A stretch of 64,000 nucleotides of DNA from Roseomonas sp. HF4 (GTDB lineage: Bacteria > Pseudomonadota > Alphaproteobacteria > Acetobacterales > Acetobacteraceae): the NCBI RefSeq assembly GCF_005222755.1, contig NZ_STGD01000002.1:310001-374000 (forward strand), in the 5' to 3' direction. A program made the translations under genes and the position numbers. Below the pieces are notes generated by a model that was given only the letters and a program-made list of their open reading frames with translations, ran no database searches and was not told the DNA's origin. Position 1 is the first letter of the stretch, and each line of letters opens with the position of its first letter. This document shows, one piece after another, positions 11,681 to 19,763 of the stretch.

Positions 11681-12808
11681 TCACGGCCCCGTCTGGCGCT
11701 GGAATTCCCGCATCCGGACGATCTCGCGCCTGAGGTCGCGCAGCCGCGTCTTCCCCGCATGGCGCGCGATCACGCCGGGCGGCACCTCGCGCCGGTCCAG
11801 CATCAGGTGCCAGAGGGCGACGATCTCGGCCTCCGTCACGGCGCGGTCGGGGTCGTCGCGTTCCGCGGCCAGGCGCGCGATCAGCGGCTCGAGCTTCTCC
11901 CGCCGCCACGCCGCGCGCTGGCGGAAGGCCGCCTCCGCGATGGCTGCGACGCGCTCGGCGGTCAGCGGCCGGAAGGCGAAGTGGTCCGCCTCAGCCCAGC
12001 GCATCCCCTCGAAGCCGAGGTCGCGGAAGACGCCCGGCGTGAAGTGCTCCCCCTCGACGCCGATGTAGCGGCCGAAGCAGACATCCGTGCCGAGCCGCGC
12101 GAGGCCGAGTTCGAGGCATGCGACCTCGGTCGCCGCATCCTCCCCGACGCCGTCCACCGCCGCCTCCCGACGCCGCCACAACTCGAACAGCCGCAACCGG
12201 TTGCGCGCGCGGTAGTCGTTGCGCCGGATCTCCTCCCACCAGTCGCCGATGCGCGACTGGATGCGCCGCCAGGCGTCCCGCCTGAGCCCGAAGCCCCAGT
12301 GGTGGCCGAGTTGCCGCCAGCCGACCTCGGGGCCCGGCGCGGGGTCGCGGTGCGCGCCATAGGCCGCGAAATAGCCGACGCGGTCCGCGAAAGGCTCGGT
12401 GGCCGCGCGCATCGCCTCCAGCGCCGCGAGGTAGAGCGGCCCGGGCTCAAGGTCGTCCTCGAAGAAATAGCCGACCGCGCTGTCCATCGTCTCGAAGGCG
12501 TGGCGCTGGCCGCGCAGGATGTTCTCGGCGATGCCGAGGTTGCGCGGCGCGGCCATCACCTGGCCCTCGGGGAAGTGACGGCGGAAGGTCTCGATGCTGC
12601 GCTGGATCAGGCCCGGTCGGCCGTGGCGATGGCCGGTCAGGGCCGAGACCGAGCCGTCCTGCATCAGCACGACGCGCGCCGGGTCGGGCCGCACCACGGC
12701 CTGCGCCCTGAGGCCGGCGCAGAGCCGGTCGAGATACTCCGGGCGGTCGAAGGAGAAGATGACGACCGGCACGCGCGTGACGCCGGGCTCGACGCCGGCA
12801 AGCCTCAT
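11681..12808 (-). CDS. GT-A-fold glycosyltransferase-like protein
   Basis: A 375-residue soluble protein. It opens with a nucleotide-sugar-binding strand (VPVVIFSFDRPEYLDRLC) and a VVLMQDGS strand. NLGIAENILRG and the metal-binding FFEDD (residues 115-119) follow, an order seen in GT-2/GNT-I-type transferases. WRQLGHHWGFGLRRDAWRRI suggests the acceptor part. The C-terminal third is helical and charged. No signal peptide or membrane anchor is visible and no polysaccharide cluster surrounds it, so the acceptor is unknown. It ends immediately beside the stop of uvrA, tail to tail. Confidence 0.65.
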   Translation of the reverse strand: MRLAGVEPGVTRVPVVIFSFDRPEYLDRLCAGLRAQAVVRPDPARVVLMQDGSVSALTGHRHGRPGLIQRSIETFRRHFPEGQVMAAPRNLGIAENILRGQRHAFETMDSAVGYFFEDDLEPGPLYLAALEAMRAATEPFADRVGYFAAYGAHRDPAPGPEVGWRQLGHHWGFGLRRDAWRRIQSRIGDWWEEIRRNDYRARNRLRLFELWRRREAAVDGVGEDAATEVACLELGLARLGTDVCFGRYIGVEGEHFTPGVFRDLGFEGMRWAEADHFAFRPLTAERVAAIAEAAFRQRAAWRREKLEPLIARLAAERDDPDRAVTEAEIVALWHLMLDRREVPPGVIARHAGKTRLRDLRREIVRMREFQRQTGP

Positions 12809-12940
12809 GCGTGTTCGTCCGGGTGGGCCATCCTGGCGCCAATGTCCCTGCCGAGGGCGGCGTGGGTCAAGCGGCGCCGCCGGGCGTCCGCCCCGTTGCA
12901 GGCAAGCCCGCTTACGGGCTTAGCCCCGATCCTGGCCCGC

Positions 12941-13180
12941 ATGGGCTCGAAGGGACTGCGCGACAGGAGCATCCTGCCGATCAACGGACATCCGCAGCTC
13001 GGCTACGCGCATCCGACCAGGGGCTTCCTCGCCGGGTTGATGTGCGGGCCGCTGTTCGACTTGCGCGTCGCGCTGCGCGGCTTCGACGTCTTCCGCCCCG
13101 GCGCGCCCATGCAGGTCGTGCCCCACGAGGAATGGTTCGTCACGCGCGCGCCGCCGGTGCTGCGGCCGGACCGCGCCTAG
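12941..13180 (+). CDS. Small hypothetical protein
   Basis: A 79-residue frame starting MGSKGLRDRSILPINGH and ending in PVLRPDRA. Third codon positions are nearly all G or C in this frame, as in the real genes around it, which supports coding. There is no recognisable domain; a mildly hydrophobic stretch (FLAGLMCGPLFDLRVAL) is too short to call a membrane helix. No clear ribosome-binding site precedes the ATG, and the frame stays open upstream. It is divergent from the glycosyltransferase gene, and its TAG stop shares the CTAG palindrome with the stop of the opposite gene. Confidence 0.45.
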   Translation: MGSKGLRDRSILPINGHPQLGYAHPTRGFLAGLMCGPLFDLRVALRGFDVFRPGAPMQVVPHEEWFVTRAPPVLRPDRA

Positions 13181-13662
13181 GCCGCGCGCCCGCGTAGATC
13201 CCGCAACCCGCTCAGGACCAGGCTGCCGGCCAGGACGAGGGCGCCGAGCAGCATGACCGCCGCCGTCGCGATGCGGTTCGTGATCCGCTCGAGACCGAGA
13301 TCGGTGGTGACCAGGTGCGGCCGCGCCGGGTCGGCCACCGCATGGACCGTCCAGTTGCCGGCGTGGGGCTCGACAAACAGGTAATGGAGGTCGCGCATGC
13401 CGCTGCCCTCCTTGCCCCGCCAGGCGAGCGTGACCTCGCAATGCTGCAGCAGGAATAGCCGCGACTTGCAGCGACCGGTGACGAGGCGCACCGAAGGATC
13501 CTGCCGCGCCGTCGCGCGGACCGAGAGGTCGTCGCGCAGGCCGGGCGCGATCGTGACGGCCAGGAAGGCGGTGCCGGCGAGGAAGGCCAGCCCGCCCAGC
13601 AGGCCGAACAGGGCCCGGCCGATGGCGCGTCGGGGGGCGGGCGGGGCAGTGTCGGCGGGCAT
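13177..13662 (-). CDS. Two-helix membrane protein of unknown function
   Basis: This 161-residue protein has an N-terminal membrane helix (about residues 18-42, FGLLGGLAFLAGTAFLAVTI). A roughly 85-residue middle part contains two cysteines (GRCKSRLFLLQHCEV), and a second helix (AAVMLLGALVLAGSLVLSGL) lies near the end. The middle part probably faces the periplasm, where the cysteines could pair. AGGAG eight bases before the ATG at 13662 supports this start over longer upstream frames. The family is not recognised. Its TAG stop overlaps the stop of the gene on the other strand. Confidence 0.65.
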   Translation of the reverse strand: MPADTAPPAPRRAIGRALFGLLGGLAFLAGTAFLAVTIAPGLRDDLSVRATARQDPSVRLVTGRCKSRLFLLQHCEVTLAWRGKEGSGMRDLHYLFVEPHAGNWTVHAVADPARPHLVTTDLGLERITNRIATAAVMLLGALVLAGSLVLSGLRDLRGRAA

Positions 13663-13742
13663 GGCGGCTCTCCTGCGGTGGGGTGGCAGTCTGCCACCGC
13701 CGGCAGGGCGGCGCCGCGGAAGTCCTTCGCACCCTTCGCGCT

Positions 13743-14555
13743 TCAGGCGCGGCCGCGCAGCCCCGCCAGCGCCACGGCCGCGCGGTCGAGCAGACCGCGT
13801 GGCCGCGCCACCGCCCGTCCCGCCGCGATCCGCGCCAGGTCGCGCCGCGCCAGCACCGCCGGCAGCGCCGCCGCGACCGCGGCGCGCGGCACGTCCCGCC
13901 GCGCCCCGGCCAGCGCGACCAGGCCCTCGGCCGCCATCTCGCGCAGCAGGGCGCCGAGCGGCGCGGCCGCGGGCGCCACGATCGCCGCCTCCGCCGACAG
14001 CCCAGCGGCTGCGAGCCGGTCGCGCGGCAGCAGGCAGCGCCCCTGCGCGGCATGCGGGGCGACGCTGGCCAGCGCGCCCGCCAGCCCATAGGCCGCGCCA
14101 AGGGCGCGCAGCACCTCCGCCTGTTCCGCCGTCGCGCCGAGCGCGCGGCCGGCCGCCGCCGACCAGCCGCCCGCCGTGCCGCGCAGCCAGGCGACGAAAC
14201 CCTGCTCCGTCGCGAGGCCGTCTTCCTCCGCCTCGGCCTCGCGCGCATCCACCATGGCGACGAGCGCATCGGCATCGAGCGTGCCGGCGGCAATGGCGGC
14301 ATGCAGGGGGGCCGCCACCTCGTGGCGGCGGGCCGGGCGGCCGGCGCGCGCTTCCTCCACCGCGTCGCGCCACCATTGCAGGCGGATCAGCGCGGCGATC
14401 GGGTTGCTCGCCGCTTCCCGCGCGCGGGCCAGTTCGTGGTTGAAGGCAATGAGGGCGAAGATCGCGGCGCGCGCCGGTGCCGGCGCGAACAAGGCGCAGA
14501 GGAAGCGGTCAGGGTCGTGGTCGCGCGCGAAGGCGCCGATGGCGGAGAGATTCAC
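13743..14555 (-). CDS. Squalene/phytoene synthase-fold protein, NDUFAF6 type
   Basis: About 270 residues, all-helical and alanine-rich. The segment DPDRFLCALFAP...FNHELARAREAASNPIAALIRLQWWRDAV follows the consensus of NDUFAF6 (C8orf38), the squalene/phytoene-synthase relative needed for respiratory complex I assembly in mitochondria. The aspartate-rich prenyl-diphosphate motifs of true synthases are missing, so terpene synthesis is unlikely. Bacterial members are usually misnamed phytoene synthase. No clear Shine-Dalgarno is visible; GTG at 14555 was chosen because the conserved region starts there, while the frame is open to an ATG at 14681 that would overlap sodB. Confidence 0.7.
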   Translation of the reverse strand: MNLSAIGAFARDHDPDRFLCALFAPAPARAAIFALIAFNHELARAREAASNPIAALIRLQWWRDAVEEARAGRPARRHEVAAPLHAAIAAGTLDADALVAMVDAREAEAEEDGLATEQGFVAWLRGTAGGWSAAAGRALGATAEQAEVLRALGAAYGLAGALASVAPHAAQGRCLLPRDRLAAAGLSAEAAIVAPAAAPLGALLREMAAEGLVALAGARRDVPRAAVAAALPAVLARRDLARIAAGRAVARPRGLLDRAAVALAGLRGRA

Positions 14556-14600
14556 CCGCGCGGTATGCCCGCGCGGGACGCCACGCGGAAGCCCGCGCGG

Positions 14601-14629
14601 TTGACGGGCGTTGCCCCCCCGCCTACCTC
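14601..14629 (+). promoter_or_regulatory. Candidate sodB promoter
   Basis: TTGACG (14601-14606), a 17-base spacer and TACCTC (14624-14629) lie 51 bases before the sodB ATG. The -35 box is strong and the -10 box is weak. Confidence 0.4.
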
Positions 14630-14679
14630 GACCCGGTGGCGCGGCCCGCGCTTCCTGACCACGAACGGGAGAGACCCCC

Positions 14680-15321
14680 ATGGCCTTCAGCCTGCCCCCG
14701 CTGCCCTATGCCACCGGCGCCCTCGCGGCCAACGGCATGTGCCAGGAGACGCTGGAACTCCACCACGGCAAGCACCACAACGCCTATGTCACCGCGCTGA
14801 ACGGCCTGGTCGAGAGCAAGGGCCTGGCCGGCAAGTCGCTGGAAGCCATCTGCGCCGAGGCCGGCAAGGCCGGCGCCGATGGCCTGCCTGTGCTGAACCA
14901 GGCCGGGCAGCATTGGAACCATTGCCTGTTCTGGAATGTGATGGCGCCCGGCGGCGCGCATGGCGAGAGCCTGCCCGCGGCGCTGGCGGCGAAGATCGAC
15001 AGCGACCTCGGCGGCCTCGCGGCCTTCAAGGACGCCTTCAAGGCCGCGGGCGCCACGCAGTTCGGCTCCGGCTGGGCGTGGCTCGTGATCGGCGGCGACG
15101 GCAAGCTCAAGGTGACCAAGACGCCGAACGGCGCGAACCCGCTGTCCACCGGCGAAGGCCAGCCGATCCTCGGCTGCGACGTCTGGGAGCACGCCTACTA
15201 CCTCGACTTCCGCAACGTCCGCCCGAACTACCTCGCGAACTTCCTGGACAAGCTCGTGAACTGGGAGGTCGTGGCCGACCTGATGGCGAAGGGCGGCTTC
15301 AGCGCGGGCCAGTCGGCCTGA
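14680..15321 (+). CDS. sodB: Superoxide dismutase, Fe type
   Basis: This 213-residue cytoplasmic enzyme converts superoxide to peroxide and oxygen. The metal ligands are H28 (in LHHGKHH), H81 (in QHWNH), D167 and H171 (in DVWEHAYYLDF). Gln in AGQHWNH and FGSGWAWLV are typical of the iron/cambialistic branch. No signal peptide is seen. GGGAGAG precedes the ATG at 14680. The gene stands alone between a candidate promoter and a strong intrinsic terminator, so it is probably monocistronic. Confidence 0.95.
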   Translation: MAFSLPPLPYATGALAANGMCQETLELHHGKHHNAYVTALNGLVESKGLAGKSLEAICAEAGKAGADGLPVLNQAGQHWNHCLFWNVMAPGGAHGESLPAALAAKIDSDLGGLAAFKDAFKAAGATQFGSGWAWLVIGGDGKLKVTKTPNGANPLSTGEGQPILGCDVWEHAYYLDFRNVRPNYLANFLDKLVNWEVVADLMAKGGFSAGQSA

Positions 15322-15346
15322 CGGCTGCCGCCGGCGGAAACGCGAA

Positions 15347-15379
15347 GGGCGCCGGGGGTGGACCCCGGCGCCCTTTTTT
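15347..15379 (+). terminator. Intrinsic terminator of sodB
   Basis: Perfect 11-bp stem (15347-15357 with 15363-15373), five-base loop GTGGA and a run of six T. It is the clearest rho-independent terminator in the window. yajC ends on the other strand just beyond it. Confidence 0.95.
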
Positions 15380-15399
15380 ATGGCCACTGCGGGCGGGCC

Positions 15400-15759
15400 T
15401 CAGCCCGCCTTGACCGCGCTGCCGCTGTCGTTCGCCGCTTCCGGCCGAAGGACGCTGGTGATGGTGCCGCGCACGAGAGTCACGCGCACATTGGGGGCGA
15501 TCTCGGCCTCGATCTCGTCCGAGCCTTCCTTCACCTTGGTGATGGTGGCGACGATGCCGCCCGAGGTGACGACGCGGTCGCTGCGCTTGAGCTGCGTCAG
15601 CATCTCCCGGTGTTCCTTCATCTTCTTCTGCTGCGGGCGGATCAGCAGGAAGTAGAAGACGACGAAGATCAGCACGAGGGGCAGGATCTGCATGACGATC
15701 CCGGCACCGCCGGCGGCGTCCTGGGCGTAGGCGGGGGAGATCCCGAAAGGGGTCCACAT
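15400..15759 (-). CDS. yajC: Preprotein translocase subunit YajC
   Basis: This 119-residue protein has one N-terminal membrane helix (IVMQILPLVLIFVVFYFLLI). The family hallmark RPQQKKMKEHREML follows, then a small cytoplasmic beta domain (DRVVTSGGIVATITKV). YajC is the accessory Sec subunit that associates with SecDF. The ATG at 15759 gives the normal YajC length; the frame is open further but adds low-complexity residues. secD and secF, which often follow yajC, are not adjacent here: sodB converges on its 3' side. Confidence 0.95.
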   Translation of the reverse strand: MWTPFGISPAYAQDAAGGAGIVMQILPLVLIFVVFYFLLIRPQQKKMKEHREMLTQLKRSDRVVTSGGIVATITKVKEGSDEIEAEIAPNVRVTLVRGTITSVLRPEAANDSGSAVKAG

Positions 15760-15976
15760 GGGCGTTGGTTCCGTCTTTCCCGGCGTGAAGGCGTCGCAAC
15801 CTAGCCACGCGCCCCCCGGCGTCAAGCCACGACGTCGCCAGGGCCCGCCCGCGGGTGGAAGGCCGCCGGCCCGGCGCCTTGCACCATAACCGGAATGTTC
15901 TAGCCTGGGCATGGTGGCCTGCCGTCCCGCCGAGCGTCGCGGCACGCAGGACGCAGCCCCGGCCCAGGAGACGCGC

Positions 15977-16648
15977 ATGCCCGCCATCGACGACTTCATC
16001 GCCCATCCCCGCACCTTCATGCGCGCCAATGTCGTCATGGTGATGGGCACGACCGGCGGCACTGGCGGGATCAAGAACTTCTCCTTCACCAAGGCGACGC
16101 AGACGACGGCCCGGAACATGCGGAACGGCGGGCAGGCGATGGATGTCTACATCCTCAAGCTTGGCGACAATGCCGGGCAGCAGCTCAATGCCTGGTGGTG
16201 TCCCTACAGCTCGAACGACCGGCTGGGCACCACGCTGCCGGGGGCGGGCGGGCCCAACATGATGTTCACCTACGCCATGGACGGCTGCACCTTCGTCACG
16301 GGCTCCGTCCAGGGTGACAAGACCGTGTCGGTGTTCCACGTGAACTTCTCGAACGCCGCAGGCGCGCTCGGGTCCGGCGCCAGTGACGAGGCGAAGGCCG
16401 AGCAGCAGCGCAAGCTGCAGCGCAACGTCGGGCGCAGCCTCGTCACCAACGCGGCGATGATCGACCCGGACGACTACTACGAGCCCACCAGGGCCGCCGT
16501 GCCGATCCCGCATGGCGCGAAGATCTCGACCGTGACCTTCGGCCGGCGCAGTACCCAGAACGGTTGGAAGTTCTACACCCACCAATGGTACACGGTGGCC
16601 GGTGCGCGCCAGACGCTCTGCTTCATCGGCACGCAGCGCGCCGTCTGA
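15977..16648 (+). CDS. Candidate BLF1/CNF-type glutamine deamidase-fold protein
   Basis: A 223-residue protein with no signal peptide or membrane helix; CAGGAG lies six bases before the ATG. Residues 97-104 read FTYAMDGC, and a histidine (H121, in VFHVN) follows after a glycine-containing turn. This matches the active-site layout of Burkholderia lethal factor 1, where Thr88, Cys94 and His106 lie in FTYYLSGC...WH. The T-to-C spacing of six residues is identical, and the C-to-H spacing is 17 here against 12. Overall length is also close (BLF1 is 211). CNF1 uses the same GC...H chemistry to deamidate glutamine. Assignment rests on this motif alone; target and function are unknown. A GC hairpin (16656-16675) follows the stop, then an AAA+ ATPase gene on the same strand. 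Confidence 0.5.
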   Translation: MPAIDDFIAHPRTFMRANVVMVMGTTGGTGGIKNFSFTKATQTTARNMRNGGQAMDVYILKLGDNAGQQLNAWWCPYSSNDRLGTTLPGAGGPNMMFTYAMDGCTFVTGSVQGDKTVSVFHVNFSNAAGALGSGASDEAKAEQQRKLQRNVGRSLVTNAAMIDPDDYYEPTRAAVPIPHGAKISTVTFGRRSTQNGWKFYTHQWYTVAGARQTLCFIGTQRAV

Positions 16649-16784
16649 CCACGCGCCGGGGACGGCCGGCCCCGGCCCCGGGACTGCACCCGATGGCCGG
16701 GCCAGGCGGGGACGCCGACCGGCCGGGAGTGCCGGGCGGGGCTGCCAAGCGCGCCCGCACTTCCCGCCGGCGACGGACCGGCCT

Positions 16785-17660
16785 ATGCCGCCCGCCATGG
16801 ACGAACCGACCCTGCTGCCCGCCCTGACCCGCATCGCCGAGGCGCTCGAGCGCCTGGCCCCGCCGCCCGCCGGCGGCATCGATCTCACTGGCGCCGACGC
16901 CTTCGTCTGGCACCCGGAGCCGCGCGCGCGGCTAGCCCCGGTGCCGCGCGTGGCCGCCGTGCCGATCGCGCTTCTGCGCGGCGTGGACCGCCAGCGCGAC
17001 ATGCTGCTTGAGAACACGATGCGATTCGCGCGCGGCTTCACGGCCAACAACGCCATGCTCTGGGGCGCCCGCGGCGCCGGCAAGTCGTCCCTGGTCAAGG
17101 CCGCGCATGCGGCGGCGAACGCCGAACTGCCCGGCAGCCTCGCGCTGATCGAGATCCACCGCGAGGACATCCGCAGCCTGCCCGAATTGCTGGGCGCGCT
17201 GCGCAGCCAGCCGCGCCGCTGCATCGTCTTCTGCGACGACCTTTCGTTCGAGCGTGAGGACGCTGACTACAAGGCGCTGAAATCCGTGCTCGACGGCGGC
17301 ATCGAGGGGCGGCCGCCCAACGTGCTGTTCTACGCGACATCGAACCGGCGGCACCTGATGTCGCGCGACATGATCGAGAACGAGCGCAGCGGCGCCATCC
17401 ACGGCAATGAGGCGGTCGAGGAGAAGGTCTCGCTGTCCGACCGCTTCGGCCTCTGGATCGGCTTCCACAACGCCGACCAGGACACCTTCTTCGCGATGAT
17501 CGAAGGCTATGCCGCGCATTTCGGCCTGCCCGTCGCGGCCACGGATCTGCGCGCGCAGGCGGTCGAATGGTCGGTCACGCGAGGTGGGCGCTCGGGGCGC
17601 GTCGCCTGGCAGTTCATCCTGGATCTCGCGGGGCGGCTCGGCGTCAGGATCGACGCCTGA
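16785..17660 (+). CDS. DUF815-type AAA+ ATPase
   Basis: A 291-residue soluble P-loop ATPase. Walker A is GARGAGKSS (94-102), Walker B is CIVFCDD (146-152), and the sensor-like strand VLFYATSNRRHLM follows. The order helix bundle, P-loop, EIHREDIRSLPELL, FCDDLSFE, SNRRHL, SDRFGLWIGF is that of the DUF815 family, widespread in proteobacteria and of uncertain function. A second ATG lies four codons in. The Shine-Dalgarno is weak. It follows the BLF1-like gene by 136 bp on the same strand and converges on serS. Confidence 0.85.
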   Translation: MPPAMDEPTLLPALTRIAEALERLAPPPAGGIDLTGADAFVWHPEPRARLAPVPRVAAVPIALLRGVDRQRDMLLENTMRFARGFTANNAMLWGARGAGKSSLVKAAHAAANAELPGSLALIEIHREDIRSLPELLGALRSQPRRCIVFCDDLSFEREDADYKALKSVLDGGIEGRPPNVLFYATSNRRHLMSRDMIENERSGAIHGNEAVEEKVSLSDRFGLWIGFHNADQDTFFAMIEGYAAHFGLPVAATDLRAQAVEWSVTRGGRSGRVAWQFILDLAGRLGVRIDA

Positions 17661-17678
17661 GCCGTCCCACGGCGCGGC

Positions 17679-18947
17679 TCAGCCGATCCGCGCCGTCCCG
17701 CCCATGAAGGGGAGCAGCACGTCGGGCACCCGCACGCTGCCATCCGCCTCCTGGAAGGTTTCCAGCACCGCGATCAGCGCGCGCCCGACCGCCACGCCCG
17801 AGCCGTTCAGCGTGTGCAGGAAGGCCGTTCCCTTGCCTTCCTTCGGGCGGTAGCGCGCGTTCATCCGGCGCGCCTGGAAGTCGCGGCAGTTGGAGCAGGA
17901 GGAGATCTCCCGCCACGCCCCCTGCCCCGGCAGCCACACCTCGAGGTCGTAGGTCCGCGCCGCGCCGAAGCCCGTGTCGCCCGCGCAGAGGACCACGCGC
18001 CGCCAGGTAAAGCCGAGATCGGTCAGCACGCGTTCCGCGCAGCGCGTCATGCGCTCATGCTCGGCGGCGCTGTCCTCGGGCGTGGTGATCGAGACCAGTT
18101 CCACCTTGCTGAACTGGTGCTGGCGCAGCATGCCGCGTACGTCGCGCCCGGCGCTGCCGGCCTCGGCACGGAAGCAGGGTGTCAGCGCCGTGACGCGGAT
18201 CGGCAGGTCGGCCTCGGCCAGGATATCCTGCGCCACCAAGTTGGTCAGCGGCACCTCGGCCGTGGGCACGAGCCAGCGGCCGTCGGTCGTGCGGAACAGG
18301 TCGTCGCCGAATTTCGGCAATTGCCCGGTGCCGTAGATCGTGGCGTCGTTCACCAGCAGTGGCACCGAGGTTTCCGTGTAGCCATGCGCCTCGGTGTGCA
18401 GGCCGATCATCCACTGGCCCAGCGCGCGCTCGAGCCGCGCCAGCGCGCCCCGCAGCACCGTGAAGCGCGCGCCGGCGAGCTTCGCGGCAGCGCCGAAATC
18501 CATGAGGCCGAGCGCCTCGCCGATCTCGAAATGCTGCTTCGGCGCGAAGGGGAAGACGGGAACGTCGCCATGCGTGTGCAGGATGACGTTGGCGCTCTCG
18601 TCGGCGCCGTCGGGGACCTCGGGGTCGAGGATGTTGGGCAGCGCCTCGAGCACCGCCACCTGGGCGCGCTCGGCCTCGCCGGCAGCAGCGTCGAGCGCGG
18701 CCATCTCGTCGCGCAGCGCGATCGCCTCCGCCTCCAGCGCCGCTGTGTCAGCGCCCTGGCGCTTCGCCGCGCCGATGTCCTTGGCGATGGCATTGCGGCG
18801 CGCCTGCTTTTCCTGCAGCGCGGTCTGCGCGGCGCGGCGCGCCTCGTCCTGCACCAGCACGCCGGCCGAGACGGGCGCGATGCCCCGCCGCGCCATCGCC
18901 GCGTCGAAGGCCTCGGGGTCCGCCCGCACCGCCCGGATGTCATGCAT
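17679..18947 (-). CDS. serS: Seryl-tRNA synthetase
   Basis: This 422-residue class II synthetase charges tRNA-Ser. It has an N-terminal antiparallel coiled coil (about residues 30-110, rich in A, E, K and R). The catalytic core includes [25 protein letters not shown] (motif 2 region), [24 protein letters not shown], and motif 3 [17 protein letters not shown]. Length is typical. It follows tatC after 12 bp on the minus strand, completing a tatB-tatC-serS operon, a common alphaproteobacterial order. A second in-frame ATG lies at 18943-18941 only in another frame, so 18947 stands. Confidence 0.97.
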   Translation of the reverse strand: MHDIRAVRADPEAFDAAMARRGIAPVSAGVLVQDEARRAAQTALQEKQARRNAIAKDIGAAKRQGADTAALEAEAIALRDEMAALDAAAGEAERAQVAVLEALPNILDPEVPDGADESANVILHTHGDVPVFPFAPKQHFEIGEALGLMDFGAAAKLAGARFTVLRGALARLERALGQWMIGLHTEAHGYTETSVPLLVNDATIYGTGQLPKFGDDLFRTTDGRWLVPTAEVPLTNLVAQDILAEADLPIRVTALTPCFRAEAGSAGRDVRGMLRQHQFSKVELVSITTPEDSAAEHERMTRCAERVLTDLGFTWRRVVLCAGDTGFGAARTYDLEVWLPGQGAWREISSCSNCRDFQARRMNARYRPKEGKGTAFLHTLNGSGVAVGRALIAVLETFQEADGSVRVPDVLLPFMGGTARIG

Positions 18948-18959
18948 GGCCTGGAACCC

Positions 18960-19751
18960 TCAGGTCTCGTCGGTCTTGGGCGTCATCCAGCGCGCCGCCA
19001 GGATCGAGATCTCGTAGAGCAGGATCAGCGGCACCGCGAGGCCGATCTGGCTGATGATGTCGGGCGGCGTGATGATCGCGGCGAAGACGAACATGCCCAC
19101 GATCGCGTAGCGCCGGCCCTTCCGGAGGCTGTCCACGTTCAGGATGCCGACGCGCACCAGCAGCGTCAGAAGCACCGGCAGCTGGAACGCGATCCCGAAG
19201 GCCAGGATCAGGTGCATGACCAGCGAGAGGTATTCGCCGACCTTGGCCTCCAGCTGGATCGGGATGCCGCCCGAGCCCGGCGGCGTCTCGAAGGAAATGA
19301 AGAAGCTCCAGGCGAGCGGGAAGATGAAATAGTAGACCAGCGCCGCGCCGAGTACGAACAGGAAGGGCGAGGCCAGGAGGAACGGGTAGATCGCCCGCTT
19401 CTCGCTGCGATAGAGGCCGGGCGCGACGAACAGCCAGAGCTGCGTCGCCCACATCGGGAAGGAGAAGAACACCGCACCGAAGAAGGCCACCTTCAGGTAG
19501 GTGAAGAAGGCCTCGTAGAGCGCGGTGTAGATCATCCGCCGCTCGGCGCCGCCGGGTTGCGCGGCCAGGATGTCGGCCAGCGGCTGCGCCAGGAAGCCAT
19601 AGATCGGCTGGGAGAAATAGTAGCAGACGGCAAAGGCCAGGATGAAGGCGCCGACCGACCACAGGACCCGCTGGCGCAGTTCCTTCAGGTGGTCGAGCAA
19701 CGGCATCGGCTTGTCGTCGATGACGTCTTCGTCTTCGGTCTTCGTAGCCAA
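18960..19751 (-). CDS. tatC: Twin-arginine translocase subunit TatC
   Basis: This 263-residue inner-membrane protein has six helices. It recognises RR signal peptides and docks TatB. The N-terminal PLLDHLKELRQRVLWSVGAF is the TatC hallmark. The large first periplasmic loop and the YFIFPLAWSFF helix follow in order. Translation appears to start at TTG (19749-19751) with AGGG about 11 bases before. The first ATG, 15 codons in, would cut into the cytoplasmic tail before the conserved PLLDHL segment. tatB ends 12 bp upstream. The C-terminus is short (RWMTPKTDET). Confidence 0.96.
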   Translation of the reverse strand: MATKTEDEDVIDDKPMPLLDHLKELRQRVLWSVGAFILAFAVCYYFSQPIYGFLAQPLADILAAQPGGAERRMIYTALYEAFFTYLKVAFFGAVFFSFPMWATQLWLFVAPGLYRSEKRAIYPFLLASPFLFVLGAALVYYFIFPLAWSFFISFETPPGSGGIPIQLEAKVGEYLSLVMHLILAFGIAFQLPVLLTLLVRVGILNVDSLRKGRRYAIVGMFVFAAIITPPDIISQIGLAVPLILLYEISILAARWMTPKTDET

Positions 19752-19763
19752 GGCGGCGATACC

